Of a DNA stretch of 64,000 nt, positions 37,278-45,812 are shown in pieces. The stretch covers positions 1 through 64,000 of the forward strand of contig JABGRN010000011.1 of NCBI GenBank assembly GCA_018648265.1, in the 5' to 3' direction. Source of the stretch: Prolixibacteraceae bacterium (GTDB lineage Bacteria; Bacteroidota; Bacteroidia; Bacteroidales; Prolixibacteraceae). How positions within the stretch are numbered: position 1 is the first letter of the stretch; each line of letters begins with the position of its first letter. A program made the position numbers and the translations under genes. Below the pieces are notes generated by a model. It did no database searches. It had not been told where the DNA came from and worked only from the letters and a program-made list of their open reading frames with translations.

Positions 37278-37308
37278 CTCAATAATGAATCAGAACTATT
37301 ACGTGTGG

Positions 37309-37377
37309 CTTCGTCTTTCCGAACTCGTTTCGGAATCTATTAAGAAATAGATGCTGAAATAAATTCAGCATGACGGA
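37309..37377. repeat. Dispersed intergenic repeat, copy B
   Basis: A diverged relative of the 34.7-kb repeat: GTCTTTCCGAACTCGTTTCGGAATCTAT, an internal ATCTAT...ATAGAT pairing and the closing ATGCTGAA...TTCAGCATGAC. Its last bases include the upstream in-frame ATG at 37370 of the actF reading frame. Confidence 0.7.
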
Positions 37378-37417
37378 CAAAGTAACGGCTGATGTTTTAA
37401 GAATAAAAAAACCGATT

Positions 37418-38578
37418 ATGGAAGAGAAATTAATCGTCTCGAAAAATTTTAAATTACTTACTTATGCATTAATTGCAATTGGTGTAATTTCGTTTGCATT
37501 GGGTTTTATTTTTGATGCAAAACGTACCTGGGCGAATTATTTATTAAATAACTACTATTTTATTTCCATAGCAATTGGAGCAGCTTTTTTTGGTGCCATT
37601 CAATATATTTCTCAATCGGGTTGGTCGGCAATGTTTAAACGAATTCCAGAAGCCATGTCTGCATATATTCCATTTGCAGGAGTATTTTTTCTGATTATGT
37701 ATTTTGGAATGCATTCTATTTTCGAATGGACTCATGAAGAAGTAGTTCAAAACGACCATTTGTTGCAATACAAATCACCCTACCTAAATGTACCATTCTT
37801 TTTTGCTCGGGTAGTTATTTTCTTTTTTGTATGGACTATAATGTCACGATTACTTCGTAAAATTTCATTGCAAGAGGACGAATTTGGGGGAATTAAATAT
37901 TTTGAAAAATCAGAATTTTATTCAAAAATTTTCATTTTTATAATTGCGATAACTTTTAGCGCTTTTGCAGTAGATATGTTAATGTCGCTCGAACCACACT
38001 GGTACAGCACATTGTTTGCAGGCAAAAGTTTTATTGCTGCTTTTTTACATGCATCTTCAATTATTACATTAATTGTAATTCTTTTAGCACGTTCCGGGAA
38101 AATTAAAGATTTAAACCAGAGCCATTTGCACGATTTTACCCGTTATATTTTTATGACCAGCATTGTTTGGGGCTACTTTAATTTTGCGGAATATGCACTT
38201 ATTTGGTACGGCAATATTCCAGAAGAAACAATGTGGTTTGCTCACCGTTCTTATGGAACATTCAAAATATTATTCTTTGTAAATATTGTTTTGAATTGGC
38301 TGGTTCCTTTTTTAGTATTAATGCCACGCAAATCGTCAAGAAGTAAAATGATAATTCTACCGGTTATAATCGTTCTGATAATTGGTCAATACACCGAATT
38401 GTATTACATTATTTGGCCGGCCACAGTTCACGAAGCAAAATTTGGCTTGCTGGAAATCGGTACATTTCTTGGTTATGTTGGATTGTTCTCACTGGTAGTT
38501 TCAAACTATTTGGCAAAAGCGAGTTTGGTTCCTAAAAATCATCCGTATTTACAGGAAAGTATTCACCATCATTTTTAA
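37418..38578 (+). CDS. actF: Alternative complex III subunit ActF (quinone-binding subunit 2)
   Basis: A membrane protein of about 386 residues with ten helices, the ActF paralogue of ActC. Phrases such as SMHSIFEWTHEE (near FGMHSIFEWTHEEVV), MLMSLEPHWYSTLF and FLHASSIITL are typical of the family. Two starts are possible: ATG 37370, which lies inside the tail of a dispersed repeat and adds 16 polar residues, and ATG 37418, which begins MEEKLIVSKNFKLLTY directly before the first helix as in other ActF proteins. I chose the second. It is the last gene of the complex; no actG-like gene is seen. Confidence 0.92.
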   Translation: MEEKLIVSKNFKLLTYALIAIGVISFALGFIFDAKRTWANYLLNNYYFISIAIGAAFFGAIQYISQSGWSAMFKRIPEAMSAYIPFAGVFFLIMYFGMHSIFEWTHEEVVQNDHLLQYKSPYLNVPFFFARVVIFFFVWTIMSRLLRKISLQEDEFGGIKYFEKSEFYSKIFIFIIAITFSAFAVDMLMSLEPHWYSTLFAGKSFIAAFLHASSIITLIVILLARSGKIKDLNQSHLHDFTRYIFMTSIVWGYFNFAEYALIWYGNIPEETMWFAHRSYGTFKILFFVNIVLNWLVPFLVLMPRKSSRSKMIILPVIIVLIIGQYTELYYIIWPATVHEAKFGLLEIGTFLGYVGLFSLVVSNYLAKASLVPKNHPYLQESIHHHF

Positions 38579-38758
38579 TCTTCCCTAAATATAAGTTAGC
38601 CTTTTTAAAAAAAACAAACTCATAAAAATCTGTTTATAAATGAATATTTTAAATCGTTTTACACCTGGAACTGGTTGATTATTGAACATGTAATACCGAT
38701 TTGACAACAAAATGTCGCAAATTTTCACTTCGAAAATTCAATTAGTAAGTGCGACAAT

Positions 38759-38806
38759 TTCTCTTTCAAAAATAAAAAATATAGATTTTTTATTTTTGAA
38801 AGAGAA
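38759..38806. terminator. Long perfect inverted repeat, probable bidirectional terminator
   Basis: A 22-base arm (38759-38780) is perfectly repeated in inverse (38785-38806) around the 4-base loop ATAG. The inner part is A/T-only and the outer part is CTCTTTC/GAAAGAG. It lies between the convergent actF and nuclease genes, so it can act in both directions. The arm length is unusual for a plain terminator. Confidence 0.65.
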
Positions 38807-38838
38807 GCTTAAAACTGTTGAATTATGAACAAAAAGAA

Positions 38839-39951
38839 TTACAGACTTATCTTTTTAACCTGATAAATACTTTCCGTTTTTAAAATAATAAAATAAATCT
38901 CCTTCTTTTTGTTTGCCGGCTGCCATTTAATGTGTTGAGGTTCCAGATTACTTTCTGATTCAAGCAGTGTTTCGATGTATTTTCCCGACTTATCGTAAAC
39001 AGAAATATTTATTGTTGAATCGTTTCCAAATGAGTAATTTATATTTGCTGACTTTTTAAAAATCCCACCATAAAAAACCTGAAACAAATGTCCCTCATTT
39101 TCTTCAATTAAAAAGTCTTCAGCATCATTTATTTGCGGACTTCCGGCATTTACCCACGCTGTATAAAGCAACGAAGCAAAACTTAACGATGCTTCAGCAA
39201 ATAACAACTGGGTGTAATTTTGGGTCTGTTTCCAAAGAGATTCAGTATATATTTTGGACGAATTATTTCCTGCCAATTCGTGAGCATTATTATCTGCTAT
39301 TAAAATTGAATCGATGTACTTGTAATTTTTATATAGATAGTTAAAAATAAAATGCTCCGGATTTTCAATAAAAACAGCCGGCTTCCCCGAGTAACAAATA
39401 TCATTTTGAAATTCGTTAATCATGGCAGATTCGTATCGACCATGAATTCCTTTATTACCAGAAAATTGCCCATCGTAGTTTCGCGTAATGTGAAAAGGCA
39501 TGTGACCATCGGCAACAAAATGCCCCAAATCGGCAGCAAAAAAAGCTGCCTTTTCCCAATCATTTTGTTTAAAACAGTTGGTTAACGAATCCAGAATTGA
39601 CAAAGTCACCCATGGTAAAGTTCCCTGTTTAATAACAAATTCCTCCCCATGTTTTTCCGTTACCTCGGAATTCGAATGAGAAATTTTACCTGTTTCCTGG
39701 TATTCAGGATAATTGTCAATATCGATGTAATGGTTTGTCGCCTGTTCAGGAAACGATGCCCTCCGAAAATCTGCATCCGATGCATGACTTGAAAGATAGG
39801 CCGTCCAATCCCAGAAATGAGACATTTCCTGATTAAATGACAGCGCAGTTTTTAAACTGATAATTCGGTGTCCGGTTTTCCCCCAACTTATTAAAACAAA
39901 AGCGAATACTACGATGGCCGGAAAAAGGAATGCTGACTTAAATTTTTTCAT
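38839..39951 (-). CDS. S1/P1-type zinc nuclease or phospholipase C-like protein with sorting tail
   Basis: S1/P1 nucleases and zinc-dependent phospholipases C share a three-zinc site. A signal peptide (residues 1-22) would expose Trp23 as the mature N-terminus, in WGKTGHRI, matching the family in which this Trp binds zinc. Further ligands are likely in SSHASDADFRR, NHYIDIDNYPE, DLGHFVADGHMPFH and KGIHGRYE. Residues about 300-370 form an Ig-like C-terminal domain ending YFIILKTESIYQVKKISL (cut here to the last 18), the pattern of type IX secretion sorting tails. The protein is therefore probably secreted or surface-bound. Substrate (nucleic acid or lipid) is open. Confidence 0.85.
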   Translation of the reverse strand: MKKFKSAFLFPAIVVFAFVLISWGKTGHRIISLKTALSFNQEMSHFWDWTAYLSSHASDADFRRASFPEQATNHYIDIDNYPEYQETGKISHSNSEVTEKHGEEFVIKQGTLPWVTLSILDSLTNCFKQNDWEKAAFFAADLGHFVADGHMPFHITRNYDGQFSGNKGIHGRYESAMINEFQNDICYSGKPAVFIENPEHFIFNYLYKNYKYIDSILIADNNAHELAGNNSSKIYTESLWKQTQNYTQLLFAEASLSFASLLYTAWVNAGSPQINDAEDFLIEENEGHLFQVFYGGIFKKSANINYSFGNDSTINISVYDKSGKYIETLLESESNLEPQHIKWQPANKKKEIYFIILKTESIYQVKKISL

Positions 39952-40106
39952 TTATAATTTTTCAATTGCGATGGCAATATTAACATTTTTCGGGGATTAA
40001 AAGTTTGCAATTTTTAGAATGAAACCGAACAAATTAAATGGGGTTAAGATTTTCGTCTTTTGACAAAACATCTAATTCGCCTTCAGAATTAAATCCACGT
40101 GAAGAG

Positions 40107-41018
40107 TTATCTCATCAAATCAAAAAGTACCCCCTCCCGCAAAGCAAAATCGGTTTGGAAAATGTCTTTAATTCCAGTTTCAGAAATCAACTGCTCAATT
40201 AAAATTACAGCCGGTACAATTAAATCTACACGAACCATGTCCATCCCTTTTATTTTTAATCGTTGTTTGCGAGTTGATTTTATGAGCGAATTATAAATTT
40301 CGTAAAATTGTTGAATTGAAATTTCTTGTGAAGTTCGCTGCTTTTCTCCCGGATTTACTTTGTCAATTATATCGGCGATAGTATCAAATGCACCTGAGCA
40401 ACCAATTATTGTTTGAACCGGGATTTCGGTACATTTTTTAAATGCACTTTTATGTTCTTTTGAAAAATAGTTTTGAAGGATTTTTATTTCATCGGGTTGA
40501 ATTGGATCTGAAATCTGAAACTGATTTACAACTCTGGACATTCCGGTTGGGCGACTTTCTTTCCAAAACATTTCTTTTTGGTGAGCCAGAATTAGTTCGT
40601 TGCTCCCTCCCCCAATATCCAAAATTATTGAAGGGTTTTTAAATTCTTTAATCGCCAGCAAAACGCCTTTAAAAATTAGTTCAGCTTCTTTTTCACCTGA
40701 AATAACTTTTACAATCCACCCGGATTCTTCACTTATTTTTTCGAGAAATTCAATTTTATTTCCAGCTGACCGAACCGCTGAAGTTGCAATTACTTTAACT
40801 TTTTCAACATTATATTTTTTTATGAATTTTTTATGAATCTGAAATGATTGTAAAGTGCGGGCGGTTGCTTCCCGACTTATTTCGTTTTCCCTGATTTTAT
40901 CGTCTCCCAATTTTACCAGCTGTTTACTTTGATGCAGAATTTTGAAATCAGAGGAGTTTACCTCAGCAACAAGTAAATTACAAGTATTTGTTCCAAGGTC
41001 GATAATTGCAGTTCTCAT
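40107..41018 (-). CDS. Ppx/GppA family exopolyphosphatase / pppGpp phosphatase
   Basis: An actin-like ATPase-fold phosphatase. The phosphate-1 motif is AIIDLGTNTCNLLVAEV (residues 4-20) and the phosphate-2 motif is ILDIGGGSNELIL (about 138-150). The length of 303 equals the short, two-domain form without the C-terminal HD region. It hydrolyses polyphosphate and/or pppGpp; the sequence alone does not decide which. It stands between two unrelated genes. Confidence 0.92.
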   Translation of the reverse strand: MRTAIIDLGTNTCNLLVAEVNSSDFKILHQSKQLVKLGDDKIRENEISREATARTLQSFQIHKKFIKKYNVEKVKVIATSAVRSAGNKIEFLEKISEESGWIVKVISGEKEAELIFKGVLLAIKEFKNPSIILDIGGGSNELILAHQKEMFWKESRPTGMSRVVNQFQISDPIQPDEIKILQNYFSKEHKSAFKKCTEIPVQTIIGCSGAFDTIADIIDKVNPGEKQRTSQEISIQQFYEIYNSLIKSTRKQRLKIKGMDMVRVDLIVPAVILIEQLISETGIKDIFQTDFALREGVLFDLMR

Positions 41019-41151
41019 TCAGTAAATTTATAATAAAGTGAAAGTATAAGAATTTATTATTTGTAGGATTCGTTTCACAATTAATTTTTTGTACAATCAT
41101 TTTCCAGCTTTACTATAAATTCTGTTAATTTGCCTATAAAACTGAAAAACA

Positions 41152-41877
41152 ATGGATTTTTTATTTCAACCTGAAACTTACATTTCGCTTATTACACTTA
41201 CCTTTTTAGAAATTGTATTGGGAATCGATAACATTATTTTTATTTCAATAATTACCGACCGGCTCCCAGAAGAAAATCAAAAACGGATTCGTACTATCGG
41301 GCTTTTACTTGCACTTGTAATGCGGATTATTTTGCTTTCGCTGATAACGTTTATTATTCAACTAAAAGAGCCGCTTTTTACTTTGTCTGAACACGCAGTT
41401 TCTGTTCGTGATGTAATTCTGTTTTTGGGTGGAACTTTTTTACTCGCTAAAAGTGTTTCCGAAATTCATGAGAAAACGGAGGGCGGACATGAAAATAAAA
41501 TATCGGCAAAAAAACATTCGGTTGGGTATGTTATTATGCAAATATTATTATTGGATATTGTTTTTTCGTTCGACTCGATTTTAACTGCAATCGGCCTTTC
41601 AAACCGGCTTGCAATAATGATTACCGCCATTGTAATTGCAATGATTGCCATGATTTATTTTGTTGAAATAATTAGCCGGTTTATAAAACAACATCCGACT
41701 TTTCAGGTGCTGGCACTTTCATTTTTAATACTGATTGGATTTATGCTTATTCTCGATGGATTTCATTTCGAGATTCCAAAAGGATACATTTATTTTGCCC
41801 TTTTCTTTTCGGTAATGGTAGAAGTTATTAATACGAAAGTTAGGAAAAAAGCAAAACGTTCAGATCAAATTACTTGA
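41152..41877 (+). CDS. TerC family integral membrane protein
   Basis: A 241-residue protein with seven or so helices. The family motifs FLEIVLGIDNIIFI (residues 19-32) and LLLDIVFSFDSILTAIGL (about 130-147), each with an intramembrane Asp, are intact. TerC proteins have been tied to tellurite resistance and, more recently, to manganese export for metalation of exported enzymes. The substrate here is unknown. It is monocistronic. Confidence 0.93.
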   Translation: MDFLFQPETYISLITLTFLEIVLGIDNIIFISIITDRLPEENQKRIRTIGLLLALVMRIILLSLITFIIQLKEPLFTLSEHAVSVRDVILFLGGTFLLAKSVSEIHEKTEGGHENKISAKKHSVGYVIMQILLLDIVFSFDSILTAIGLSNRLAIMITAIVIAMIAMIYFVEIISRFIKQHPTFQVLALSFLILIGFMLILDGFHFEIPKGYIYFALFFSVMVEVINTKVRKKAKRSDQIT

Positions 41878-41986
41878 TCAATCACCCAAAATAAAAGATG
41901 ATTAAATCGATAAGAAAGAGGGAAATAAATAGCATGTATTTACATCGAATCTACGAAAAAAATCTCATTTCACCTGCCATAAAAGT

Positions 41987-43279
41987 TTAATCCCTTAAAC
42001 AACGTACAGAAAATCCAAACTTTTTATAGTTCCCCAGAACAACAATTTGAGTATGATCTTTATCAAGTCCGCGGCCTCTTCCTGTTTCTGCAAAATAAGT
42101 CGCCTCTGTTGAAGACCACCAATAACCACCAAATCCAGCTCCATTGAATGGGCAGCAGAGACCTCCCGGGAGAGCTGAAAAACCTGTTTCGTTGGTTCCG
42201 TTTCCACCATCCCATCCGCTTGTTGATTTTAACTTGCTTCCTTCATCTGTTCCCCTCCAACCTGCTTTTGGAATTTCCTCGGAGCTCATTCCAAGATACA
42301 GTTCCAACTGTCTCCACTCTTCCTCAGAAGGCAAGTGCCATCCCTCCGGACTAACCGCCTGGGCAGCAGCCCAGTTATAAAGTGCTCCGTATTTTATAAA
42401 ATGCTCAGATTGAATTGCTACAGATACATCAGTACCTTCGTAACCATTAACGTAAATAAGTGAATCTGTTGGCGATTCAATTGTCGATGGACTGACATGT
42501 GGCAGATACGCCAAATTCTCTGCCAGCCAAATCTGATTTCCGATTTTTACGGTTTGATAAACTTTGTTATCTCTTGAATCGGTAAACTCAATATTGTATA
42601 AATTAAAATTTATAGATTCTGATTCTGTAATTTTCAATCCTTCTGGAAGTGACAGGTAATCTTTTTTAGATACTGAAATTTGAATGCTGTCACCAATTTT
42701 AAAGCTGAAATCTTCTGCCGTAGCTATTTCAGCATTTTTAAGTGTTTCCCTCGATGTGTTTTTTTCAATTATATCAATATTAAATGCTTTTGATTTTACT
42801 GAACCAATTGTTTTAAATGACTGAATTCCCAGTGGAGAATCTAACTTAACCATAAAAATACCTGTTACACCAAGTTCAATTTTGATTGAATTATTTGCAT
42901 TTAATAATTTTTTATCCGAAACATACATTTTCTTTCCAGAGATATCATAAATAGAAAGTCCTACTTCGGTTTCTATATTAGAAATGTTTGTCAGGATTAA
43001 TAATCCCGGAATGTTTTGAGAGGCAATAAATCCGGATGAATTATGATAATTATTTACTCCCGTCGTATTCCATTCGGTCAGTTCAATTTCATAAAAATCT
43101 TGAACTGGTAAATCACCAAATACAATTCGAGTATTATTTGTTTTATTCTCAACGATAATAGAATCGAGTGCAGTTTTTTCATTGTTTAATTCACCACTAA
43201 CTGTGTAAACTAAATTCTGAGCATTCAAAAATCCAATTGAAAAAAATAGTACGAAACAAAAACATAGAAAATTTTTCAT
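41987..43279 (-). CDS. FISUMP-domain surface protein with T9SS-like segment
   Basis: The ATG at 43279 gives a signal peptide (MKNFLCFCFVLFFSIGFLNAQ would be cleaved after Gln) and about 430 residues; the longer frame up to 43360 adds a polar stretch with no role. A middle segment (about residues 85-145 of the mature protein) reads GLSIYDISGKKMYVSDKK...GIFMVKL, the beta-rich pattern of Por/type IX tails. The C-terminus is a FISUMP domain: VKIGNQIWLAENLAYLP, WHLPSEEEWRQLE, GFSALPGG, GGYWWSSTEA, FSVRCLRD. This fold is common in Bacteroidota surface proteins, with unknown ligand. Confidence 0.87.
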   Translation of the reverse strand: MKNFLCFCFVLFFSIGFLNAQNLVYTVSGELNNEKTALDSIIVENKTNNTRIVFGDLPVQDFYEIELTEWNTTGVNNYHNSSGFIASQNIPGLLILTNISNIETEVGLSIYDISGKKMYVSDKKLLNANNSIKIELGVTGIFMVKLDSPLGIQSFKTIGSVKSKAFNIDIIEKNTSRETLKNAEIATAEDFSFKIGDSIQISVSKKDYLSLPEGLKITESESINFNLYNIEFTDSRDNKVYQTVKIGNQIWLAENLAYLPHVSPSTIESPTDSLIYVNGYEGTDVSVAIQSEHFIKYGALYNWAAAQAVSPEGWHLPSEEEWRQLELYLGMSSEEIPKAGWRGTDEGSKLKSTSGWDGGNGTNETGFSALPGGLCCPFNGAGFGGYWWSSTEATYFAETGRGRGLDKDHTQIVVLGNYKKFGFSVRCLRD

Positions 43280-43584
43280 AGCAAGGTTAGTTTTAGCTTG
43301 AGCTTTAAAGTTATTTATAACTTTATTGCTAATCAAATGAAAAACTAATTTAGAAAACATCTAATTAAAAACGTTATTTGATTAGTATGAATTCTTAATT
43401 CGAACCATTTTATATTTTTATTATCCGATTTAGCCTGAACTATTAATAAATTTGTCGGACATCTTTTTAACGTTCTAGAAAATGAGGATTTCCCTGGAAA
43501 CAAATCCGTTTGTTGTCACGATTGTATAATTTTTTTTGTTTAAATTCATTTTTTTTGTAAAGAAGATTCCTCTTGTTTTCCATC
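43280..43584. other. Intergenic region, no feature seen
   Basis: About 305 A/T-rich bases between the FISUMP gene and the DUF2459 gene. A weak dyad, GGATTT...AAATCC (about 43488-43510), is present but lacks a good T-run. The small minus-strand frame at 43467-43649 has no recognisable protein pattern and overlaps the end of the neighbouring gene. Confidence 0.4.
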
Positions 43585-44256
43585 TTATTCTTGCAGATGA
43601 TACAAAATCCCAAAATCGAAAGGCGACCAAACAGAAGTTTTAACTTCAATTTCTTTTAGTGCTTGGTTCACCCAAATATTACATGTTTTGTAAAACGAAA
43701 AATTTCCTTTGGCTTCAAAAAAGCTATCGTAATTGTTGTATCCATCAACATTCAGTTTTATTAATTTTCCATTTCCTGTTTTCAAAAAAGAGTTTTCAAT
43801 GTATTTGTTTAATAAATCAATTTGTGATTCACATAAAAATAATTTATTCCACGATTGATTTGAATTTCGACAACAAGTTACGTGCATTGCAGTTTCGCTT
43901 TTCAGGAAAAGTGCTTTAAATGCAGTTGGAAGTGTAAGGTCGGACCACTCCGGAGTATTGATGTAAAATTCTTTGTCGCCCCAACCAAACGAAACATACT
44001 TTGTCCCTTTTAAAACTTCAAGTTTTTCAAGAAATTCAGGTTGAATGTTTTCAACAGGTAAAACAATATCGAGGTGTACACCATTTGTTGTTATAAAGAT
44101 TTGTTTTTTAACGGTGCAGCTAAATTCAGAAGGGTGTGTTTTTAAAAGTGAAAAAACCAAAGCGGAAACAAAATAAAACGCAACTACAAAAATTATAAAA
44201 ATCAGCAGCTTTTTCAGGAGTTTTAAAATGCGGCTGAGTATTTTTATTTTTATCAC
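43585..44256 (-). CDS. DUF2459 / TIGR02117 family protein
   Basis: A 223-residue protein with one N-terminal membrane helix (about residues 17-38) and a periplasmic domain. The patterns IFITTNGVHLDIVLPV, KYVSFGWGDKEFYINTPEW and CNIWVNQALKE match the DUF2459 family (TIGR02117), which is often found in lipid or envelope stress contexts but has no established activity. It lies 38 bases downstream of the amidohydrolase gene on the same strand and is probably co-transcribed. Confidence 0.88.
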   Translation of the reverse strand: MIKIKILSRILKLLKKLLIFIIFVVAFYFVSALVFSLLKTHPSEFSCTVKKQIFITTNGVHLDIVLPVENIQPEFLEKLEVLKGTKYVSFGWGDKEFYINTPEWSDLTLPTAFKALFLKSETAMHVTCCRNSNQSWNKLFLCESQIDLLNKYIENSFLKTGNGKLIKLNVDGYNNYDSFFEAKGNFSFYKTCNIWVNQALKEIEVKTSVWSPFDFGILYHLQE

Positions 44257-44294
44257 TAAACTATTAAAAGTTGAAGAAACCTGTGTGTTACTTT

Positions 44295-45656
44295 TTATTC
44301 CAGGTTGAAAAGTTGAATCGCATTTTCCCTGAATACACCGGCAATAATTTTCCGCGCGGTTTGTTCATCCATTTCCCCTTTTTCAATCCGTTCGGCCAAA
44401 ACTTTGCAAACTACCTTTTTACCAAATTCCAGCGAACCGACTGTTTCTTCAATAAAATGACAATCGCCACCCCAAAGAAATTTATTGTACGGAACGCAAT
44501 CGAGCATTTCGTTAAAAGTAACCAACGCACGCTGTTTCGAAATTTGTGGTAGCCAAACCAGGTTCAAATAAACATTTGGGAACATTTTGCCCAGTGCAAC
44601 CCATTCGCCGGTCCACGGAAAACCACCATGAAATAAATCGAATTTTGTGTTTCGATGTTGAAGAAACAGATTATTTAATTTTATCGGTTTTCCGTTATCG
44701 AGTTGATTGCCGTTGCCAGCCAAATAACCGGTATGAATTTGAACCGGCAATTCGTATTCAGCAGCTTTGTCGAGAAACCAGTGAAACATAAAATCCTGCA
44801 ATGCTTTTACTTCGTCAGCATTTAATTGTTGAGATTTATCGAAAAGTGAAGTAGCCATTTCAATAGAAATTTTTTCGTAATCAATCGACCGTCCGTAAGC
44901 CATTGAATTTTTCAATCCAATTGCACCATTTTTAATGGCCGACTGCAACATAAAATCCGCAAAATTCAGGTAATCGTTTAATGAGTTTATGGATTCAACT
45001 CCCGAGTTTTCTTTAAATTCAACAAATTCCATGTTTCCATCGTTGTAAACATTTTTTGCTGCTCCAATATCGTAAACCAGTTTATTCACCTGGAAAATCA
45101 GCGAATAGTGTTTTTTGTCGATATCCATATTATGCGGGGCCCAGTACTGATCGAGAAACATGGTTTCAAAATTTACTTTCCGGAAACATTCGTCGAACCA
45201 GTCTCCATAATTTTGATATTTTTCATCAATTTGTTTTGAAAGTAATTCAATTCCTACTTTTGTGAAAATGGGTTTATCGTATTCGTAGCATTTTTTAATA
45301 CCTTCCCAAAAATGCTGGTAGTAACTTGAGTTGGCAGTATAATTAAGATATTCGCCAAAAAAATCCCACATTTCGTCGAGCGAACTGTTATTTACGGTTT
45401 CAATATCGAAATTCTTTGCACCGGCTGAAACTACATCTGCCCGCAAATAAGATTTATGTAACAAGGTCCAGAAATTGAATTTTGTATATTCCAAATCTGT
45501 AGGAGTGCGTTGGTGCTCGTGCGTATTGATTACTTTTAACGAATTGGCGTAATCCATTAATCGATTGTACGTTTTGTTTTGTGGAACAGAACAACCAATA
45601 ATTACTGCTAAAAAAAGGAGGGAGGATTTTACAAAAAGTGATTTTCTGATTTTCAT
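44295..45656 (-). CDS. Amidohydrolase-superfamily lipoprotein
   Basis: A 453-residue lipoprotein (signal ending VIIGCS, Cys about 22). The metal-site start NTHEHQRT gives the HxH motif; later His residues occur in VQIHTGYLAGNG and FDLFHGGFPW, and an Asp/His-rich end in LWGGDCHFIEE. This is the metal-dependent amidohydrolase_2 (PF04909-like) fold, near uronate isomerase and decarboxylase branches. The enzyme is exported and tethered, so a substrate in the periplasm or outside is likely. Substrate cannot be told. Confidence 0.85.
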   Translation of the reverse strand: MKIRKSLFVKSSLLFLAVIIGCSVPQNKTYNRLMDYANSLKVINTHEHQRTPTDLEYTKFNFWTLLHKSYLRADVVSAGAKNFDIETVNNSSLDEMWDFFGEYLNYTANSSYYQHFWEGIKKCYEYDKPIFTKVGIELLSKQIDEKYQNYGDWFDECFRKVNFETMFLDQYWAPHNMDIDKKHYSLIFQVNKLVYDIGAAKNVYNDGNMEFVEFKENSGVESINSLNDYLNFADFMLQSAIKNGAIGLKNSMAYGRSIDYEKISIEMATSLFDKSQQLNADEVKALQDFMFHWFLDKAAEYELPVQIHTGYLAGNGNQLDNGKPIKLNNLFLQHRNTKFDLFHGGFPWTGEWVALGKMFPNVYLNLVWLPQISKQRALVTFNEMLDCVPYNKFLWGGDCHFIEETVGSLEFGKKVVCKVLAERIEKGEMDEQTARKIIAGVFRENAIQLFNLE

Positions 45657-45744
45657 TTCTTATGGATTTAGTTGAAGTTTACCAAAAAATTAACTCTTAA
45701 AATTATAAAAATCAGTTGAGCCGACATATTATTAATTCATAAAA

Positions 45745-45779
45745 AAAAAATGACACCCCGTAAAAGGATGCCATTTTTT
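45745..45779 (-). terminator. Rho-independent terminator after the glutamate-synthase-like gene
   Basis: On the minus strand AAATGGCATCC pairs with GGGTGTCATTT, allowing two wobble pairs, and is followed by ten T. It lies 34 bases beyond the stop codon. Confidence 0.75.
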
Positions 45780-45812
45780 AGCTGTTTAATTATCAGAAAA
45801 TAAATCGTTTTA

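Noticed and set aside
43467-43649. Minus-strand 60-residue frame
   Set aside because: It is very Lys/Asn-rich, overlaps the DUF2459 gene end, and has no ribosome-binding or family support.
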